Origin: Streptomyces xantholiticus
GTDB taxonomy: Bacteria; Actinomycetota; Actinomycetes; Streptomycetales; Streptomycetaceae
Length of the DNA stretch: 64,000 bases
Assembly (NCBI RefSeq): GCF_014651015.1
Contig: NZ_BMWB01000003.1
Location: 368,847-432,846, forward strand
Direction: 5' to 3'
The position numbers and the translations under genes are program-made. Positions 41,434 through 51,197 of this stretch are shown in pieces. Numbering within the stretch: position 1 is the stretch's first letter; each line of letters begins with the position of its first letter. A model generated the notes under the pieces. The model did not search any database. It was not told the origin of the DNA and saw nothing but the letters and a program-made list of their open reading frames with translations.

Positions 41434-43924
41434 GCCGGGCCTTCGTGAACCGGGTGGGCTCCGCCGTGGCAGGGTCTTCGGGCCACGGGTGCTTCGGGTA
41501 GCGGCCCCGCAGCTCGGCCCGCACCGCCCGATACCCCTCCCGCCAGAACGACGCCAGGTCCGCCGTGACCGCCGCGGGCCGCCCGGCGGGCGAGAGCAGA
41601 TGCACCAGCACCGGCACACCGGCGACCTCGGGCGTCTCACGCAGACCGAACAGCTCCTGCAACTTGACCGCTAGCACCGGCTGTTCGCCACCGTAGTCGA
41701 CCCGTATCCGGGACCCGCTCGGCACCTCGATCCGCTCCGGTGCGAGCTCGTCCAGCCTTGCCGCCTCGCCGCCGGCCCACGGCAGCAGCCGCTGCAGCGC
41801 CTGACCCGCCCGGACACGGCCGAGATCGACCCGCCGCCGGGCCCGGGACAGCTCCGGCTCCAGCCATTCGCCGGCCGCATCGAGCAGCTCGGCGTCCGAC
41901 ACCCCCGGCCACGGCGGGCCGAGCACCCGGTGCAGGAACGCCAACCGCTCGCGCAGACCCCGCGCCTCGGGCGTCCAGTGCAGCAGACCGAGCCCCTCCC
42001 GGCGAAGCCCCTCCAGCATCGCCTCCCGCACGAGCGCCGGATCGGGGGAGCTCAGCGGCCGTACGGACAGCTCGACGGCACCGAGCCGTTCCACGCGGCG
42101 GGCGACGACGTCCCCGTCCTCCCAGTGCACTTCCTCGCCACCGGCCAGCAGATGCGAGGCGGCATCGCGGGCGCCGTCCTCGTCGAGAACGGCGGCAAGC
42201 CGAATGCGCGCGGATGCGGCGGTGGCGGGGCGGTCCGCGACGGCGACTGCCAGCCAGGGCGCGTCACGCAGCCCCGACCCGGCGTCGAGTTCGCCGCCGG
42301 TGCCGGAGACCATCAGATACGCCCCGTCCCCGCGCCGTCGGGCCACCCGCTCGGGGAAGGCAAGGGCGGTGACGAGCCCGGCGACGGCATCGTCGCCGTA
42401 CGGCGTCTTGTCCTTGGCCGGCCCCTGCTCGGGTCCCACGCCGCGTAGTGACGACTCCAGCCGGCGCACCTCGGCGAGCCACCGAGCCCCGTAGGCGTCA
42501 CCGCCGCGGCGGGCCGCGCGCCACGCTCCGGCCAGATCGTCCCCGTACTCCCGCGGCGGCTCCTCGCTCAGCAGTGCGACCACCTCGGCCGCACGCCGCG
42601 CACCCACCTGCCGGGCGCCGTCCAGCAGTGCGCGGGCCAGCCGGGGATGCACGCCCAGGCGCGACATCCGGATTCCCCGGTCGGTGGCGCGGCCCGCCTC
42701 GTCGACGGCGCCGATCGCGGTCAGTACGGAGCGCCCGGCGGCCATCGCGCCGGGCGGGGGAGCGTCCAGCAGCGCGAGACCGGTCGCCGAGGGGTCGCCC
42801 CAGCACGCGGTGTGGAGAGCGAACGACGTCAGGTCCGCGACCTTGATCTCCGGTGCGGGGAAACGCGCCAGCCGGACGTCCTCCGCCTCCGTCCAGCAGC
42901 GGTACACAGTCCCGGGCGCCTCGCGGCCGGCCCGGCCCGCCCGCTGCCGGCCGGCGGCTTGTGAGGCCCGTACCGTGGTCAGGGCGCTCAGGCCGCGAGC
43001 GTGGTCGGTGCGTGGCTCGCGCGCCAGACCCGAGTCCACGACGATCCGCACGCCCGGCACGGTCAGCGACGACTCCGCGACAGAGGTCGTCAGGATCACC
43101 CGGCGGGTGTCACCGCCGGCGAGCACGGCGTCCTGGACCGCCGAGGGCGCCCGGCCGTGCACCTGCAGGACCTCCGCGTCCACCCCGGACAACTGGCCCG
43201 CGACCCGGCCGATCTCGCCCACACCGGGCAGGAAGCAGAGCACATCACCCTCACCCTCCGCGAGCGCCCGGCGCACCAGCGACGCCACATGCGTCAGCAG
43301 CGCCGGGTCGACGCGCATCCCGTGCGGCGGCCTTATAGGACGGGCCGGCGGGGCCCAGACCACCTCGACCGGGTGTGCGACGCCCTCGGCCCGCACCACC
43401 GGCGCGTCCCCGAGCAGCCGCGCCCATCCCTCGGCGTCCGTCGTCGCCGATGCCGCCAGGAGCCGCAGCTCCGGCCGCAGGGTGGCCCGCACGTCCAGCA
43501 GGAAGGCGGCGACCGTGTCGGCGTCCAGATGACGTTCGTGGCACTCGTCGAGCATCACCACGTCGGCGCCCGCCAGCTCCTGATCGCGCTGCAGCCGCTG
43601 CAGCAGCACACCCGTGGTGACGACCTCCACGACGGTCTCGCGGCCGACGACGCGCTCACCGCGGACGGTGAAGCCGACGCGGCCGCCCACCTTTTCGCCC
43701 AGCAGCCACGCCATGCGTCGCGCCGCCGCGCGCGCCGCTATCCGCCGCGGTTCAGCGACCACGACCCGGGCGCTGGCCTCGGCCAGCACGAGCGGCACCA
43801 GCGTGGTCTTGCCGGTCCCGGGCGGTGCGCACAGCACCGCCGTGCCGCGTGCGTCGAGTGCGGTCAGCAGCTCGTCGACGGCGTGACGGACGGGAAGACG
43901 GTCGATTGCGTCGTTTCGGATCAC
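41423..43924 (-). CDS. hrpB: ATP-dependent helicase HrpB
   Basis: An 833-residue DEAH/DECH-box helicase. Motif I is PPGTGKTTL (K39), motif II LDECHERH near residue 128, motif III SATTD, and motif VI QRAGRAGR. The ratchet/winged-helix part and the HrpB-specific C-terminal domain (WGGEAARLDELAPERIEVPS) follow. The substrate is thought to be RNA; its physiological role is poorly known. The stop is inside the end of the convergent DUF3068 gene. The methyltransferase gene lies 105 bases upstream on the same strand. Confidence 0.93.
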   Translation of the reverse strand: MIRNDAIDRLPVRHAVDELLTALDARGTAVLCAPPGTGKTTLVPLVLAEASARVVVAEPRRIAARAAARRMAWLLGEKVGGRVGFTVRGERVVGRETVVEVVTTGVLLQRLQRDQELAGADVVMLDECHERHLDADTVAAFLLDVRATLRPELRLLAASATTDAEGWARLLGDAPVVRAEGVAHPVEVVWAPPARPIRPPHGMRVDPALLTHVASLVRRALAEGEGDVLCFLPGVGEIGRVAGQLSGVDAEVLQVHGRAPSAVQDAVLAGGDTRRVILTTSVAESSLTVPGVRIVVDSGLAREPRTDHARGLSALTTVRASQAAGRQRAGRAGREAPGTVYRCWTEAEDVRLARFPAPEIKVADLTSFALHTACWGDPSATGLALLDAPPPGAMAAGRSVLTAIGAVDEAGRATDRGIRMSRLGVHPRLARALLDGARQVGARRAAEVVALLSEEPPREYGDDLAGAWRAARRGGDAYGARWLAEVRRLESSLRGVGPEQGPAKDKTPYGDDAVAGLVTALAFPERVARRRGDGAYLMVSGTGGELDAGSGLRDAPWLAVAVADRPATAASARIRLAAVLDEDGARDAASHLLAGGEEVHWEDGDVVARRVERLGAVELSVRPLSSPDPALVREAMLEGLRREGLGLLHWTPEARGLRERLAFLHRVLGPPWPGVSDAELLDAAGEWLEPELSRARRRVDLGRVRAGQALQRLLPWAGGEAARLDELAPERIEVPSGSRIRVDYGGEQPVLAVKLQELFGLRETPEVAGVPVLVHLLSPAGRPAAVTADLASFWREGYRAVRAELRGRYPKHPWPEDPATAEPTRFTKARLRS

Positions 43925-44029
43925 GGGCTCAGTCTCGTACGTCCCGGCGAACGGCGGGCACGACTGTCCACAGGGCCGGTGGGCTCGTATGAACAGTCGT
44001 GCTCGCCCGACGTGTCGCCCTGACGCCCC

Positions 44030-44887
44030 TCACCGCCCCGTGGGTCGGTCCTTCCCTCGGCCTCGGGCCAAAGAAGTTTCGATCTCGCTCCGCTCGCAGA
44101 CGAAGATCGCCGTGCCCGGGATCAGGTTGCCCCGTAGCGGGGACCAGCCGCCCCACTCCTGGCTGTTCCACGCGGGCCACTCCGGCTCGATCAGGTCGAC
44201 CAGCCGGAAACCGCCGGCCACCACGTCCCGTACCCGGTCACCGATGGTCCTGTGGTGCTCCACGTAGACCGCGCGTCCCTCCTCGTCCTGCTCCACGTAC
44301 GGCGTGCGGTCGAAGTACGAGGCGGCCACCGACAGCCCTTCGGGCCCGGGCTCGTCGGGGAAGGCCCAGCGGATCGGGTGCGTCACGGAGAAGACCCACC
44401 GGCCGCCGGGCCGCAGCACCCGCCTGACCTCCCGGAACACCTTGACCGGGTCCGCGACGAACGGGACCGCTCCGTAGGCCGAGCACGCCAGGTCGAAGGA
44501 ACCGTCCCTGAACGGCAGCACGCCCGCGTCCGCCTCCACGAGCGGTACGTCCCCGCCGATCCGCCGCGCGTGCTGGAGCTGGCGGTGGGAGAGGTCCAGA
44601 GCCACGGGCCTGGCGCCCTGAGCCGCGAGCCAGCGCGAACACTGGGCGGCGCCCGCGCCGATCTCCAGGACGTCCAGTCCCTTCAGCGACCCGGCTGGGC
44701 CGAGCAGCGCAGCATCGGCCTCGTCGAGCCCCTCGGGCCCCCATACGAACCGGTCGTCGCCGAGGAACGCGCCGTGCTCGGTCTGGTATTCGTCGGCGTT
44801 CCCGTCCCACCAGCCGCGGCTGGCCCGGCTGCTCTCCGCATCACCTGCGTCACGGCGGGTCGCTTCCGGTTCGAAATCTTGGCTCAT
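44030..44887 (-). CDS. SAM-dependent methyltransferase (class I)
   Basis: A 285-residue Rossmann-fold methyltransferase. The SAM-binding motif is LDVLEIGAGAAQCSRWL near residue 70, motif II lies around VEADAGVLPFRDGSFDL, and the post-motif VRRVLRPGGRWVFSVTHP is typical of methyltransferase-11 family members. No substrate can be read. I chose the ATG at 44887 as the first Met before the conserved domain; an open frame continues upstream to 45139 but crosses the rpsA promoter. It is divergent from rpsA. Confidence 0.88.
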   Translation of the reverse strand: MSQDFEPEATRRDAGDAESSRASRGWWDGNADEYQTEHGAFLGDDRFVWGPEGLDEADAALLGPAGSLKGLDVLEIGAGAAQCSRWLAAQGARPVALDLSHRQLQHARRIGGDVPLVEADAGVLPFRDGSFDLACSAYGAVPFVADPVKVFREVRRVLRPGGRWVFSVTHPIRWAFPDEPGPEGLSVAASYFDRTPYVEQDEEGRAVYVEHHRTIGDRVRDVVAGGFRLVDLIEPEWPAWNSQEWGGWSPLRGNLIPGTAIFVCERSEIETSLARGRGKDRPTGR

Positions 44888-45015
44888 CGTCACCGTCGTT
44901 GTAGTTTGCGTCCCAGCGCGCCGACGCCGGGCTCCTGAATGGGCCATCCTGGCCTCGGCGAACAAGAGTTGTGCCGGAAATGTGGCCTTCCGCCCCCGGT
45001 GTGCGCCTTCGCGCA

Positions 45016-45044
45016 TTGACCGTGTCCGGCTGCCCCCGTATGCT
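45016..45044 (+). promoter_or_regulatory. Vegetative (HrdB-type) promoter of rpsA
   Basis: A -35 TTGACC (45016-45021), 17-base spacer and -10 TATGCT (45039-45044) match the sigma-70 class consensus closely. The predicted start, about 45051, gives a leader of about 200 bases before the rpsA ATG. Confidence 0.85.
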
Positions 45045-45050
45045 ACAAGT

Positions 45051-45251
45051 TGCGCTGCGGGCCTGCGCGCCTCAGACCGAGCAGGCCGCGCTCGCATCTG
45101 TATGTGTCCCTCGGTTCTCGAGGCGCCTCCAGGATCCATCGGATCCCTTGGTCGGCGCTTCCAAGGCTGTCCGGCTTCTGCAGCTGCGATACAAGGCTCT
45201 CGGCGTAGCAGTACCTACGACTTCAATGTCCGTACCGGAGCCCTTTCCCAC
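45051..45251 (+). promoter_or_regulatory. Long untranslated leader of rpsA
   Basis: The leader holds at least two hairpins: ggcctgc (45060-45066) with gcaggcc (45081-45087), and ccttgg (45146-45151) with ccaagg (45161-45166). The S1 start codon has only a weak, distant ggag before it. In other bacteria S1 represses its own mRNA through leader structure; a similar control here is inference. The rest of the 364-base gap (44888-45015) has no visible gene. Confidence 0.55.
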
Positions 45252-46754
45252 ATGACGAGCAGCACCGAGACCACCGCCACCACCCCGCAGGTTGCGGTCA
45301 ACGACATCGGTAACGAGGAAGCCTTCCTCGCCGCGATCGACGAGACGATCAAGTACTTCAACGACGGCGACATCGTCGACGGCGTCATCGTGAAGGTCGA
45401 CCGGGACGAGGTCCTGCTCGACATCGGTTACAAGACCGAAGGTGTCATCCCGAGCCGCGAGCTCTCGATCAAGCACGACGTCGACCCGAACGAGGTCGTC
45501 AAGGTCGGCGACGAGATCGAGGCCCTGGTCCTTCAGAAGGAGGACAAGGAAGGCCGCCTGATCCTCTCGAAGAAGCGTGCCCAGTACGAGCGGGCCTGGG
45601 GCACCATCGAGAAGATCAAGGAAGAGGACGGGATCGTCACCGGCACCGTCATCGAGGTCGTCAAGGGTGGTCTCATCCTCGACATCGGCCTCCGTGGCTT
45701 CCTGCCGGCCTCCCTCGTCGAGATGCGCCGTGTCCGCGACCTCCAGCCCTACGTGGGCAAGGAGCTCGAGGCGAAGATCATCGAGCTGGACAAGAACCGC
45801 AACAACGTGGTCCTGTCCCGCCGCGCCTGGCTCGAGCAGACCCAGTCCGAGGTGCGTCAGACGTTCCTCACCACCCTGCAGAAGGGTCAGGTCCGCTCCG
45901 GCGTCGTCTCCTCGATCGTCAACTTCGGTGCGTTCGTGGACCTGGGCGGCGTCGACGGTCTTGTGCACGTCTCCGAGCTGTCCTGGAAGCACATCGACCA
46001 CCCGTCCGAGGTCGTCGAGGTCGGCCAGGAGGTCACGGTCGAGGTTCTCGACGTCGACATGGACCGCGAGCGGGTCTCCCTGTCGCTGAAGGCGACGCAG
46101 GAGGACCCGTGGCAGCAGTTCGCCCGGACCCACCAGATCGGTCAGGTCGTCCCGGGTAAGGTCACCAAGCTCGTTCCGTTCGGTGCGTTCGTCCGCGTCG
46201 ACGAGGGCATCGAGGGTCTGGTCCACATCTCCGAGCTGGCCGAGCGCCACGTGGAGATCCCGGAGCAGGTCGTCCAGGTCAACGACGAGATCTTCGTCAA
46301 GGTCATCGACATCGACCTCGAGCGCCGCCGCATCAGCCTCTCGCTGAAGCAGGCCAACGAGTCCTTCGGTGCCGACCCGGCCTCGGTCGAGTTCGACCCG
46401 ACCCTGTACGGCATGGCCGCGTCCTACGACGACCAGGGCAACTACATCTACCCCGAGGGCTTCGACCCGGAGACCAACGACTGGCTGCCGGGCTTCGAGA
46501 CCCAGCGCGAGGCGTGGGAGACCCAGTACGCCGAGGCGCAGCAGCGCTTCGAGCAGCACCAGGCCCAGGTCATCAAGTCCCGCGAGGCCGACGAGGCCGC
46601 CGCTGCCGAGGGTGGCGCCGCTGCTCCGGCCGGTGCCCCCGCGGGTGCGACCGGCGGTTCCTACTCCTCGGAGTCGGACGACAACTCCGGCGCCCTGGCG
46701 TCGGACGAGGCGCTCGCCGCCCTGCGCGAGAAGCTGGCCGGCGGCCAGAGCTGA
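45252..46754 (+). CDS. rpsA: 30S ribosomal protein S1
   Basis: A 500-residue RNA-binding protein that brings mRNA to the 30S subunit. Four S1 (OB-fold) domains are visible, starting near residues 36, 121, 208 and 293; each shows the G-V--I---GAFV-L pattern, e.g. GVVSSIVNFGAFVDLGGVDG and GKVTKLVPFGAFVRVDEGIE. This is the four-domain actinobacterial form, against six in E. coli. A glutamine/glutamate-rich segment and a Ser/Gly/Ala-rich acidic tail follow. I chose the ATG at 45252, since the frame upstream is leader RNA. Confidence 0.97.
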   Translation: MTSSTETTATTPQVAVNDIGNEEAFLAAIDETIKYFNDGDIVDGVIVKVDRDEVLLDIGYKTEGVIPSRELSIKHDVDPNEVVKVGDEIEALVLQKEDKEGRLILSKKRAQYERAWGTIEKIKEEDGIVTGTVIEVVKGGLILDIGLRGFLPASLVEMRRVRDLQPYVGKELEAKIIELDKNRNNVVLSRRAWLEQTQSEVRQTFLTTLQKGQVRSGVVSSIVNFGAFVDLGGVDGLVHVSELSWKHIDHPSEVVEVGQEVTVEVLDVDMDRERVSLSLKATQEDPWQQFARTHQIGQVVPGKVTKLVPFGAFVRVDEGIEGLVHISELAERHVEIPEQVVQVNDEIFVKVIDIDLERRRISLSLKQANESFGADPASVEFDPTLYGMAASYDDQGNYIYPEGFDPETNDWLPGFETQREAWETQYAEAQQRFEQHQAQVIKSREADEAAAAEGGAAAPAGAPAGATGGSYSSESDDNSGALASDEALAALREKLAGGQS

Positions 46755-46783
46755 CGCTCTGCCCTGGTGGCTGAACAGCCGAA

Positions 46784-46817
46784 GTAAGGCCCGCTCCCCC
46801 TGGGGGGCGGGCCTTAC
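46784..46817 (+). terminator. Terminator of rpsA
   Basis: An 11-bp stem, gtaaggcccgc with gcgggccttac, is extended inward by ccccc/ggggg with one bulged T and a single-base apex, 30 bases after the stop. Confidence 0.82.
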
Positions 46818-47021
46818 CGCGTTCAGGGCGCCTCACCCGCCTTCTGGGCGGACAGCGACGCTCCCCGCCTCGCCCCAAGGGGCCGCTGCCGCCGTATCCG
46901 TGCGAACTCCCCGGGCGCACCCGGATGTTCGATGCGGAGGCGGCAGGGGCACAAGAGGGAACGGGAATGCACAGGCACCACCGCGCGTTCTTGTCTCCGA
47001 ACACGAGGAGGAGCGGTAATC

Positions 47022-47960
47022 GTGCTTGATCCGCAGGGTTTGTACGAGTGGGATCCGAAGGGCCTCGCGGTCGTCGACACGGCGCTCGCGCAGGAGTCGG
47101 CCGGCCTGGTCATGCTGTACCACTTCGACGGCTACATCGATGCGGGAGAGACCGGCGAGCAGATCGTCGACAACCTGCTGGAGATGCTTCCCCACCAGGT
47201 GGTGGCGCGCTTCGACCACGACAGGCTCGTGGACTACCGCGCGCGTCGCCCGCTGCTGACCTTCCGGCGTGACCGCTGGGCCGGATACGACACCCCTTTG
47301 CTGGAGGTCCGGCTCGTCCAGGACGCCACCGGCGCACCCTTCCTGCTGCTCTGTGGGCCGGAGCCGGACGTCGAGTGGGAGCGCTTCTCGGCAGCCGTCC
47401 GCCAGATCGTCGAGCGGCTCGGCGTGCGACTCGCGGTGAACTTCCACGGGATCCCCATGGGGGTTCCGCACACCCGACCCGTCGGTCTCTCGCCCCATGG
47501 CAACCGCACGGACCTCGTACCGGCCCACCGCAGCCCCTTCGACGAGGCGCAGGTGCCGGGCAGCGCCGAGGCGCTCGTCGAGTACCGCCTGATGGAAGCC
47601 GGCCATGATGTGCTCGGCGTCGCCGCCCACGTGCCGCACTACGTGGCCCGCTCCTCCTACCCGGATGCGGCACTGACCACCTTGGAAGCCATCACCGCCG
47701 CCACGGGACTCGTGCTGCCGGGAGTGGCGCATTCGCTCCGTACGGAGGCGCACCGCACCCAGACCGAGATCGAACGGCAGATCGGCGAGGGTGACGAAGA
47801 GCTGGTGGCCCTCGTGAAGGGCCTGGAGCATCAGTACGACGCGATGGCGGGTGCGCAGAGCCGCGGCAGCCTCGTCGCAGAGGCCGTGGACCTGCCGTCG
47901 GCGGACGAGCTCGGCCGGGAGTTCGAGCGCTTCCTCGCGGAACGCGAAGGCGACGCCTAG
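47022..47960 (+). CDS. PAC2-family protein
   Basis: A 312-residue protein of the PAC2 family, related to the eukaryotic proteasome-assembly chaperone 2 and widespread in proteasome-bearing actinobacteria. Family landmarks are [19 protein letters not shown] near residue 28, [13 protein letters not shown], and [20 protein letters not shown] near residue 210. An assembly or scaffold role is the family inference; no activity is shown. The start is GTG at 47022, 8 bases after gaggaggag, which clearly beats the upstream ATG at 46932. Confidence 0.88.
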   Translation: MLDPQGLYEWDPKGLAVVDTALAQESAGLVMLYHFDGYIDAGETGEQIVDNLLEMLPHQVVARFDHDRLVDYRARRPLLTFRRDRWAGYDTPLLEVRLVQDATGAPFLLLCGPEPDVEWERFSAAVRQIVERLGVRLAVNFHGIPMGVPHTRPVGLSPHGNRTDLVPAHRSPFDEAQVPGSAEALVEYRLMEAGHDVLGVAAHVPHYVARSSYPDAALTTLEAITAATGLVLPGVAHSLRTEAHRTQTEIERQIGEGDEELVALVKGLEHQYDAMAGAQSRGSLVAEAVDLPSADELGREFERFLAEREGDA

Positions 47961-47970
47961 AAGCGGACGG

Positions 47971-47990
47971 GCCGGGCCGATGGGCCCGGC
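47971..47990 (+). terminator. Short hairpin between PAC2 gene and coaE
   Basis: An 8-bp perfect stem, gccgggcc with ggcccggc, around gatg, in a 54-base gap. It is probably a weak terminator. Confidence 0.45.
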
Positions 47991-48014
47991 GGGTGCTCGC
48001 GTAGGCTGCCGTCC

Positions 48015-48620
48015 ATGCTGACAGTGGGCCTGACAGGCGGTATCGGTGCCGGCAAGAGCGAAGTGTCCCGGCTGCTCGTCTCCTACGGGGCGGTCCTCGT
48101 CGACGCCGACAGGATCGCCCGCGAGGTCGTCGAGCCCGGCACCCCGGGGCTCGCGGCTGTCGTCGACGCCTTCGGCCCGGGCATCCTGACCGCCGACGGC
48201 ACCCTGGACCGACCGAAGCTGGGCTCGATCGTCTTCGCCGATCCCGAGCGTCTCGCGACCCTGAACGGCATCGTGCATCCCCTGGTCGGCCAACGGTCCC
48301 GCGAGCTGGAGCAGGCAGCGGGCCCGGACGACGTGGTCGTCCACGACGTACCACTGCTCACGGAGAACAACCTCCGGTCCCTCTACGACCTGGTGATCGT
48401 GGTGGACGCGTCGCCCGAGACCCAACTGGACCGGCTTGTGGGACTGCGCGGGATGACGGAGAGCGAGGCGCGCTCGCGGATGGCGGCACAGGCCACGCGT
48501 GAGCAGCGGCGGGCCGTCGCCGACATCGTCATCGACAACGACGGGCCTTTGGAGAAGCTGGAGCCACAGGTCCGCGACGTCTGGAACGAGCTGACCCGCC
48601 GCGCCTCCCGGGGCAAGTGA
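48015..48620 (+). CDS. coaE: Dephospho-CoA kinase
   Basis: A 201-residue kinase for the last step of coenzyme A synthesis, phosphorylating the 3'-hydroxyl of dephospho-CoA. The P-loop GGIGAGKS occupies residues 8-15. [14 protein letters not shown] carries the substrate-binding aspartate, and [11 protein letters not shown] and [12 protein letters not shown] are further family motifs. The stop overlaps a possible GTG start of the TPR gene. Confidence 0.96.
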   Translation: MLTVGLTGGIGAGKSEVSRLLVSYGAVLVDADRIAREVVEPGTPGLAAVVDAFGPGILTADGTLDRPKLGSIVFADPERLATLNGIVHPLVGQRSRELEQAAGPDDVVVHDVPLLTENNLRSLYDLVIVVDASPETQLDRLVGLRGMTESEARSRMAAQATREQRRAVADIVIDNDGPLEKLEPQVRDVWNELTRRASRGK

Positions 48621-48682
48621 ACGACGGAATAGCGCTGGGCAGTCCTGTGTTGGAACGGGGCAGTCAGGGGAAGGATGCGAGC

Positions 48683-49048
48683 GTGTCGAACAGCAATCCG
48701 GAGACCCACGTCATCGATTACCGCGCGGCCGAGCAACTGCTGGCCGCGCGGGATCCGCGCGGGGCCGTCAAGCTGCTGGACTCCGTGATCGCGGCCCACC
48801 CCGAGAACACGGCGGCCCGGCTGCTGCGCGCACGCGCATTCTTCGCGGCGGCCCAATTGCGTCCCGCAGAGCTCGAGTTCGAGCTGGTCCTCGAGCGTGA
48901 ACCCGCCAATGCGTTCGCCCACTTCGCCCTTGCCCGTACCTTCGAGAGGGCAGGCAGGCCGGAACAGGCCAAGCGCCACTTCCGTCTGGCGGCGGCCCTG
49001 GACCCGAACCCGGAGTACTTGAAGGCCGCCCGTTTCGACTCGGAGTGA
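48683..49048 (+). CDS. Tetratricopeptide-repeat protein
   Basis: A 121-residue all-helical protein with about two to three TPR units (RDPRGAVKLLDSVIAAHPEN, LRPAELEFELVLEREPAN, RPEQAKRHFRLAAALDPNP). It would bind a partner protein, which is unknown. The GTG at 48683 has aggggaagga 7 bases upstream. An alternative GTG at 48617 overlaps the coaE stop (GTGA) and would add 22 residues of no TPR character. It is probably co-transcribed with coaE. Confidence 0.82.
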   Translation: MSNSNPETHVIDYRAAEQLLAARDPRGAVKLLDSVIAAHPENTAARLLRARAFFAAAQLRPAELEFELVLEREPANAFAHFALARTFERAGRPEQAKRHFRLAAALDPNPEYLKAARFDSE

Positions 49049-49074
49049 CATCCCGCAAGGGAAGGCGCTCCGGA

Positions 49075-49335
49075 TCAGCCGTTGTCGGGTGGTTCGTACG
49101 GTGGGACGTCCCGGCCCGGCTGAAAGTGCGGGCCCTGCCGGATGTGGCGCAGGACCATCACCAGATCCACGGCCACGACGAGGAAGAGCGCCCCGCAGAC
49201 GAGTGCCCAGCCGAGCCGCTCGGCGAGTGCGAAGGCGATCGTGCCTGCCCCTGTCCAGGCAAGGCCCCACACGCCCAGCCAGAATCGCATCCGCAGGGGA
49301 CTGCGCGCGGTGATCGGTTCACTCCCAGTACGCAT
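49075..49335 (-). CDS. Small membrane protein (DUF6343-like)
   Basis: An 86-residue protein with two hydrophobic helices (FWLGVWGLAWTGAGTIAFAL and ALVCGALFLVVAVDLVMVL) and a polar proline-rich tail. The opening MRTGSEPITARSPLRMR is, as I recall, typical of the DUF6343 family of Streptomyces. The ATG at 49335 follows aaggaga. Function is unknown. It is convergent to the TPR gene and divergent from the slipin gene. Confidence 0.75.
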   Translation of the reverse strand: MRTGSEPITARSPLRMRFWLGVWGLAWTGAGTIAFALAERLGWALVCGALFLVVAVDLVMVLRHIRQGPHFQPGRDVPPYEPPDNG

Positions 49336-49578
49336 GGCATCGCATCTCCTTCTCCAGGATGCACCCTGGAGCTGCCGGCCTGAAGCTGCGAACTGCTGCG
49401 GATCGCTTCGTCCGGGCACCGACGTCACGGGCATCGCCCCGTTCCCGGGGAGGGCCGCCGTGATGGGACGACGGTGCCCCTGCCGTGAGGGCCGGTCGAA
49501 GGGTGACTGTCGCCCAGAAGGGCATAACGGTCATACCGTGGTATCTGATGACCGCCCCGGACGTGAGGGGGTGCCCTG

Positions 49579-50580
49579 ATGGTCGAAGAGCTGGCTGTGG
49601 TCGGCGTTGCGGTGGTGAGCGGCTGCGTGGCCTATGTGATGGCGGCTGCGAAAGTCGTCAAGCAGTACGAACGGGGGGTGGTCTTCCGGCTGGGGCGTCT
49701 GCGCGGAGACGCGCGGCGGCCGGGGTTCACGATGATCGTTCCGGGCATCGACCGGCTGCGCAAGGTCAACATGCAGATCGTGACCATGCCCGTACCGGCT
49801 CAGGAAGGCATCACCCGGGACAACGTCACGGTACGGGTCGACGCGGTCGTCTACTTCCGTGTGATCGACGCGGCCAATGCGGTCATCGAGGTCGAGGACT
49901 ACCGCTTCGCCGTCAGCCAGATGGCCCAGACCTCACTGCGTTCCATCATCGGCAAGAGCGACCTGGACGATCTGCTCTCCAACCGCGAGAAGCTCAACCA
50001 GGGCCTTGAGCTGATGATCGACAGCCCGGCGGTCGGTTGGGGCGTCCAGATCGACCGGGTCGAGATCAAGGACGTGTCACTGCCGGAGGCCATGAAGCGC
50101 TCGATGGCCCGCCAGGCGGAGGCGGACCGGGAGCGGCGGGCGCGGGTCATCAACGCGGACGCGGAGCTCCAGGCGTCGAAGAAGCTGGCACAGGCGGCCG
50201 GTGTGATGTCCGAGCAGCCCGCGGCGTTGCAACTGCGGCTGCTGCAGACGGTGGTCGCGGTGGCGGCGGAGAAGAATTCGACGCTGGTGCTGCCGTTCCC
50301 CGTGGAGCTGCTGCGTTTCCTGGAACGGGCGGCACAGCAGCCGGCCGCGGCGGGCGAACCCGACCGGCAGGCCGGCTACGAACGGATGGTGGGCCCGGAC
50401 CGGGAGGACGAGCTGAGCCGTCAGGACGGATCGGGCGGCCGGGAGGTCGAGGCGGCCGAGGTGGCCGACTCGGGCGCGTCGCCCGCGCTCGGCGGGGCGA
50501 CGATGTCGGCGGCGGGGGCGTTGCCCCGAGAGGACGTTCCGCCCCTCGATGCGGGCCCGGGCGAGCCGCCGCCGGAGTGA
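49579..50580 (+). CDS. Slipin (SPFH/stomatin-like membrane protein)
   Basis: A 333-residue membrane-anchored scaffold protein. One N-terminal helix (about 5-25) is followed by the SPFH domain (30-200) with YERGVVFRLGRLRG, PGFTMIVPGID and the oligomerisation segment DGLLSNREKLNQ-like DDLLSNREKLNQ. A helical, charged stretch (190-215) rich in Ala, Glu and Arg follows. The C-terminal ~80 residues are low-complexity and acidic. Slipins organise membrane microdomains; usually an NfeD partner is adjacent, but none is seen here. The ATG at 49579 has gaggggg upstream. Confidence 0.9.
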   Translation: MVEELAVVGVAVVSGCVAYVMAAAKVVKQYERGVVFRLGRLRGDARRPGFTMIVPGIDRLRKVNMQIVTMPVPAQEGITRDNVTVRVDAVVYFRVIDAANAVIEVEDYRFAVSQMAQTSLRSIIGKSDLDDLLSNREKLNQGLELMIDSPAVGWGVQIDRVEIKDVSLPEAMKRSMARQAEADRERRARVINADAELQASKKLAQAAGVMSEQPAALQLRLLQTVVAVAAEKNSTLVLPFPVELLRFLERAAQQPAAAGEPDRQAGYERMVGPDREDELSRQDGSGGREVEAAEVADSGASPALGGATMSAAGALPREDVPPLDAGPGEPPPE

Positions 50581-51197
50581 CGGGCTGCGCGGGGGGCTTT
50601 CCCTGACCCCGCCCCTTCCCGTAACCATGTCTGCGCCCCTGACCGGGAGCGCCCTTCGGGCGGGCTCGGGCTTGCGTACCGCGGGCGCCCCGGAGTACGG
50701 AAACGCTCTTCGGGGCTCGGGGCTTCGCCCCGGGCGCCGCACCGCGGGCGTCCCTTGAAACGCCCTTCGTGCCGGGTTCGGGCTCCACCGAGCTTTTGCG
50801 CGGTGTCCTTCGGACTCCCTCCACGCTCGGGCGGCCGCGGAAGGGTTACCGGGCAGGCTGATTTCGGGCAGCGAAATCCACTCCCTTCGGCATTGTGGCG
50901 GGTCCGGGGGCTGCCCCGTGAACGGTCCGGGCGGGGCCCGACGGGGAGGGGCGGGACGGGGAACGGCCACGCCCGGCGGAGTCCCGGTCCTCAGGGCGTG
51001 GCGGCGGTTCGCCACGGAGGGGGACCAGCGCGGCGGCGGTCGGCGTCCGTTGCGGTGCCCCTCGGCGGTCAGGCCACCCCGTGGGAGAAGGCCAGGTCAC
51101 GGCTGTACCGCCGTCAGTGTCAGACCTCGCCCGTAAGGTCGTTCCTACGTAGTGCCACACCAGGCACGCACCCACTCGCGGGAGAGGAGATGACGCG
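50581..51197. other. Gene-free GC-rich stretch before the SNF2 gene
   Basis: No gene is convincing. Reiterated words (cttcgggg, gggcgcc, ggcttcgccccgggc) form small hairpins from 50640 to 50760, as in the gap at 6469-7059. A degenerate repeat copy lies at 50790-50880. The final 30 bases hold the leader of the SNF2 gene (gagagg). Confidence 0.55.
50790..50880. repeat. Dispersed intergenic repeat, degenerate copy C
   Basis: Shares ttgcgcggtgtcct, an ac-rich step, then gggcggccg-ggaag with copies A and B in the same order, but the central palindrome is poorly kept. A separate small palindrome atttcg/cgaaat occurs at its 3' end. Confidence 0.35.
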
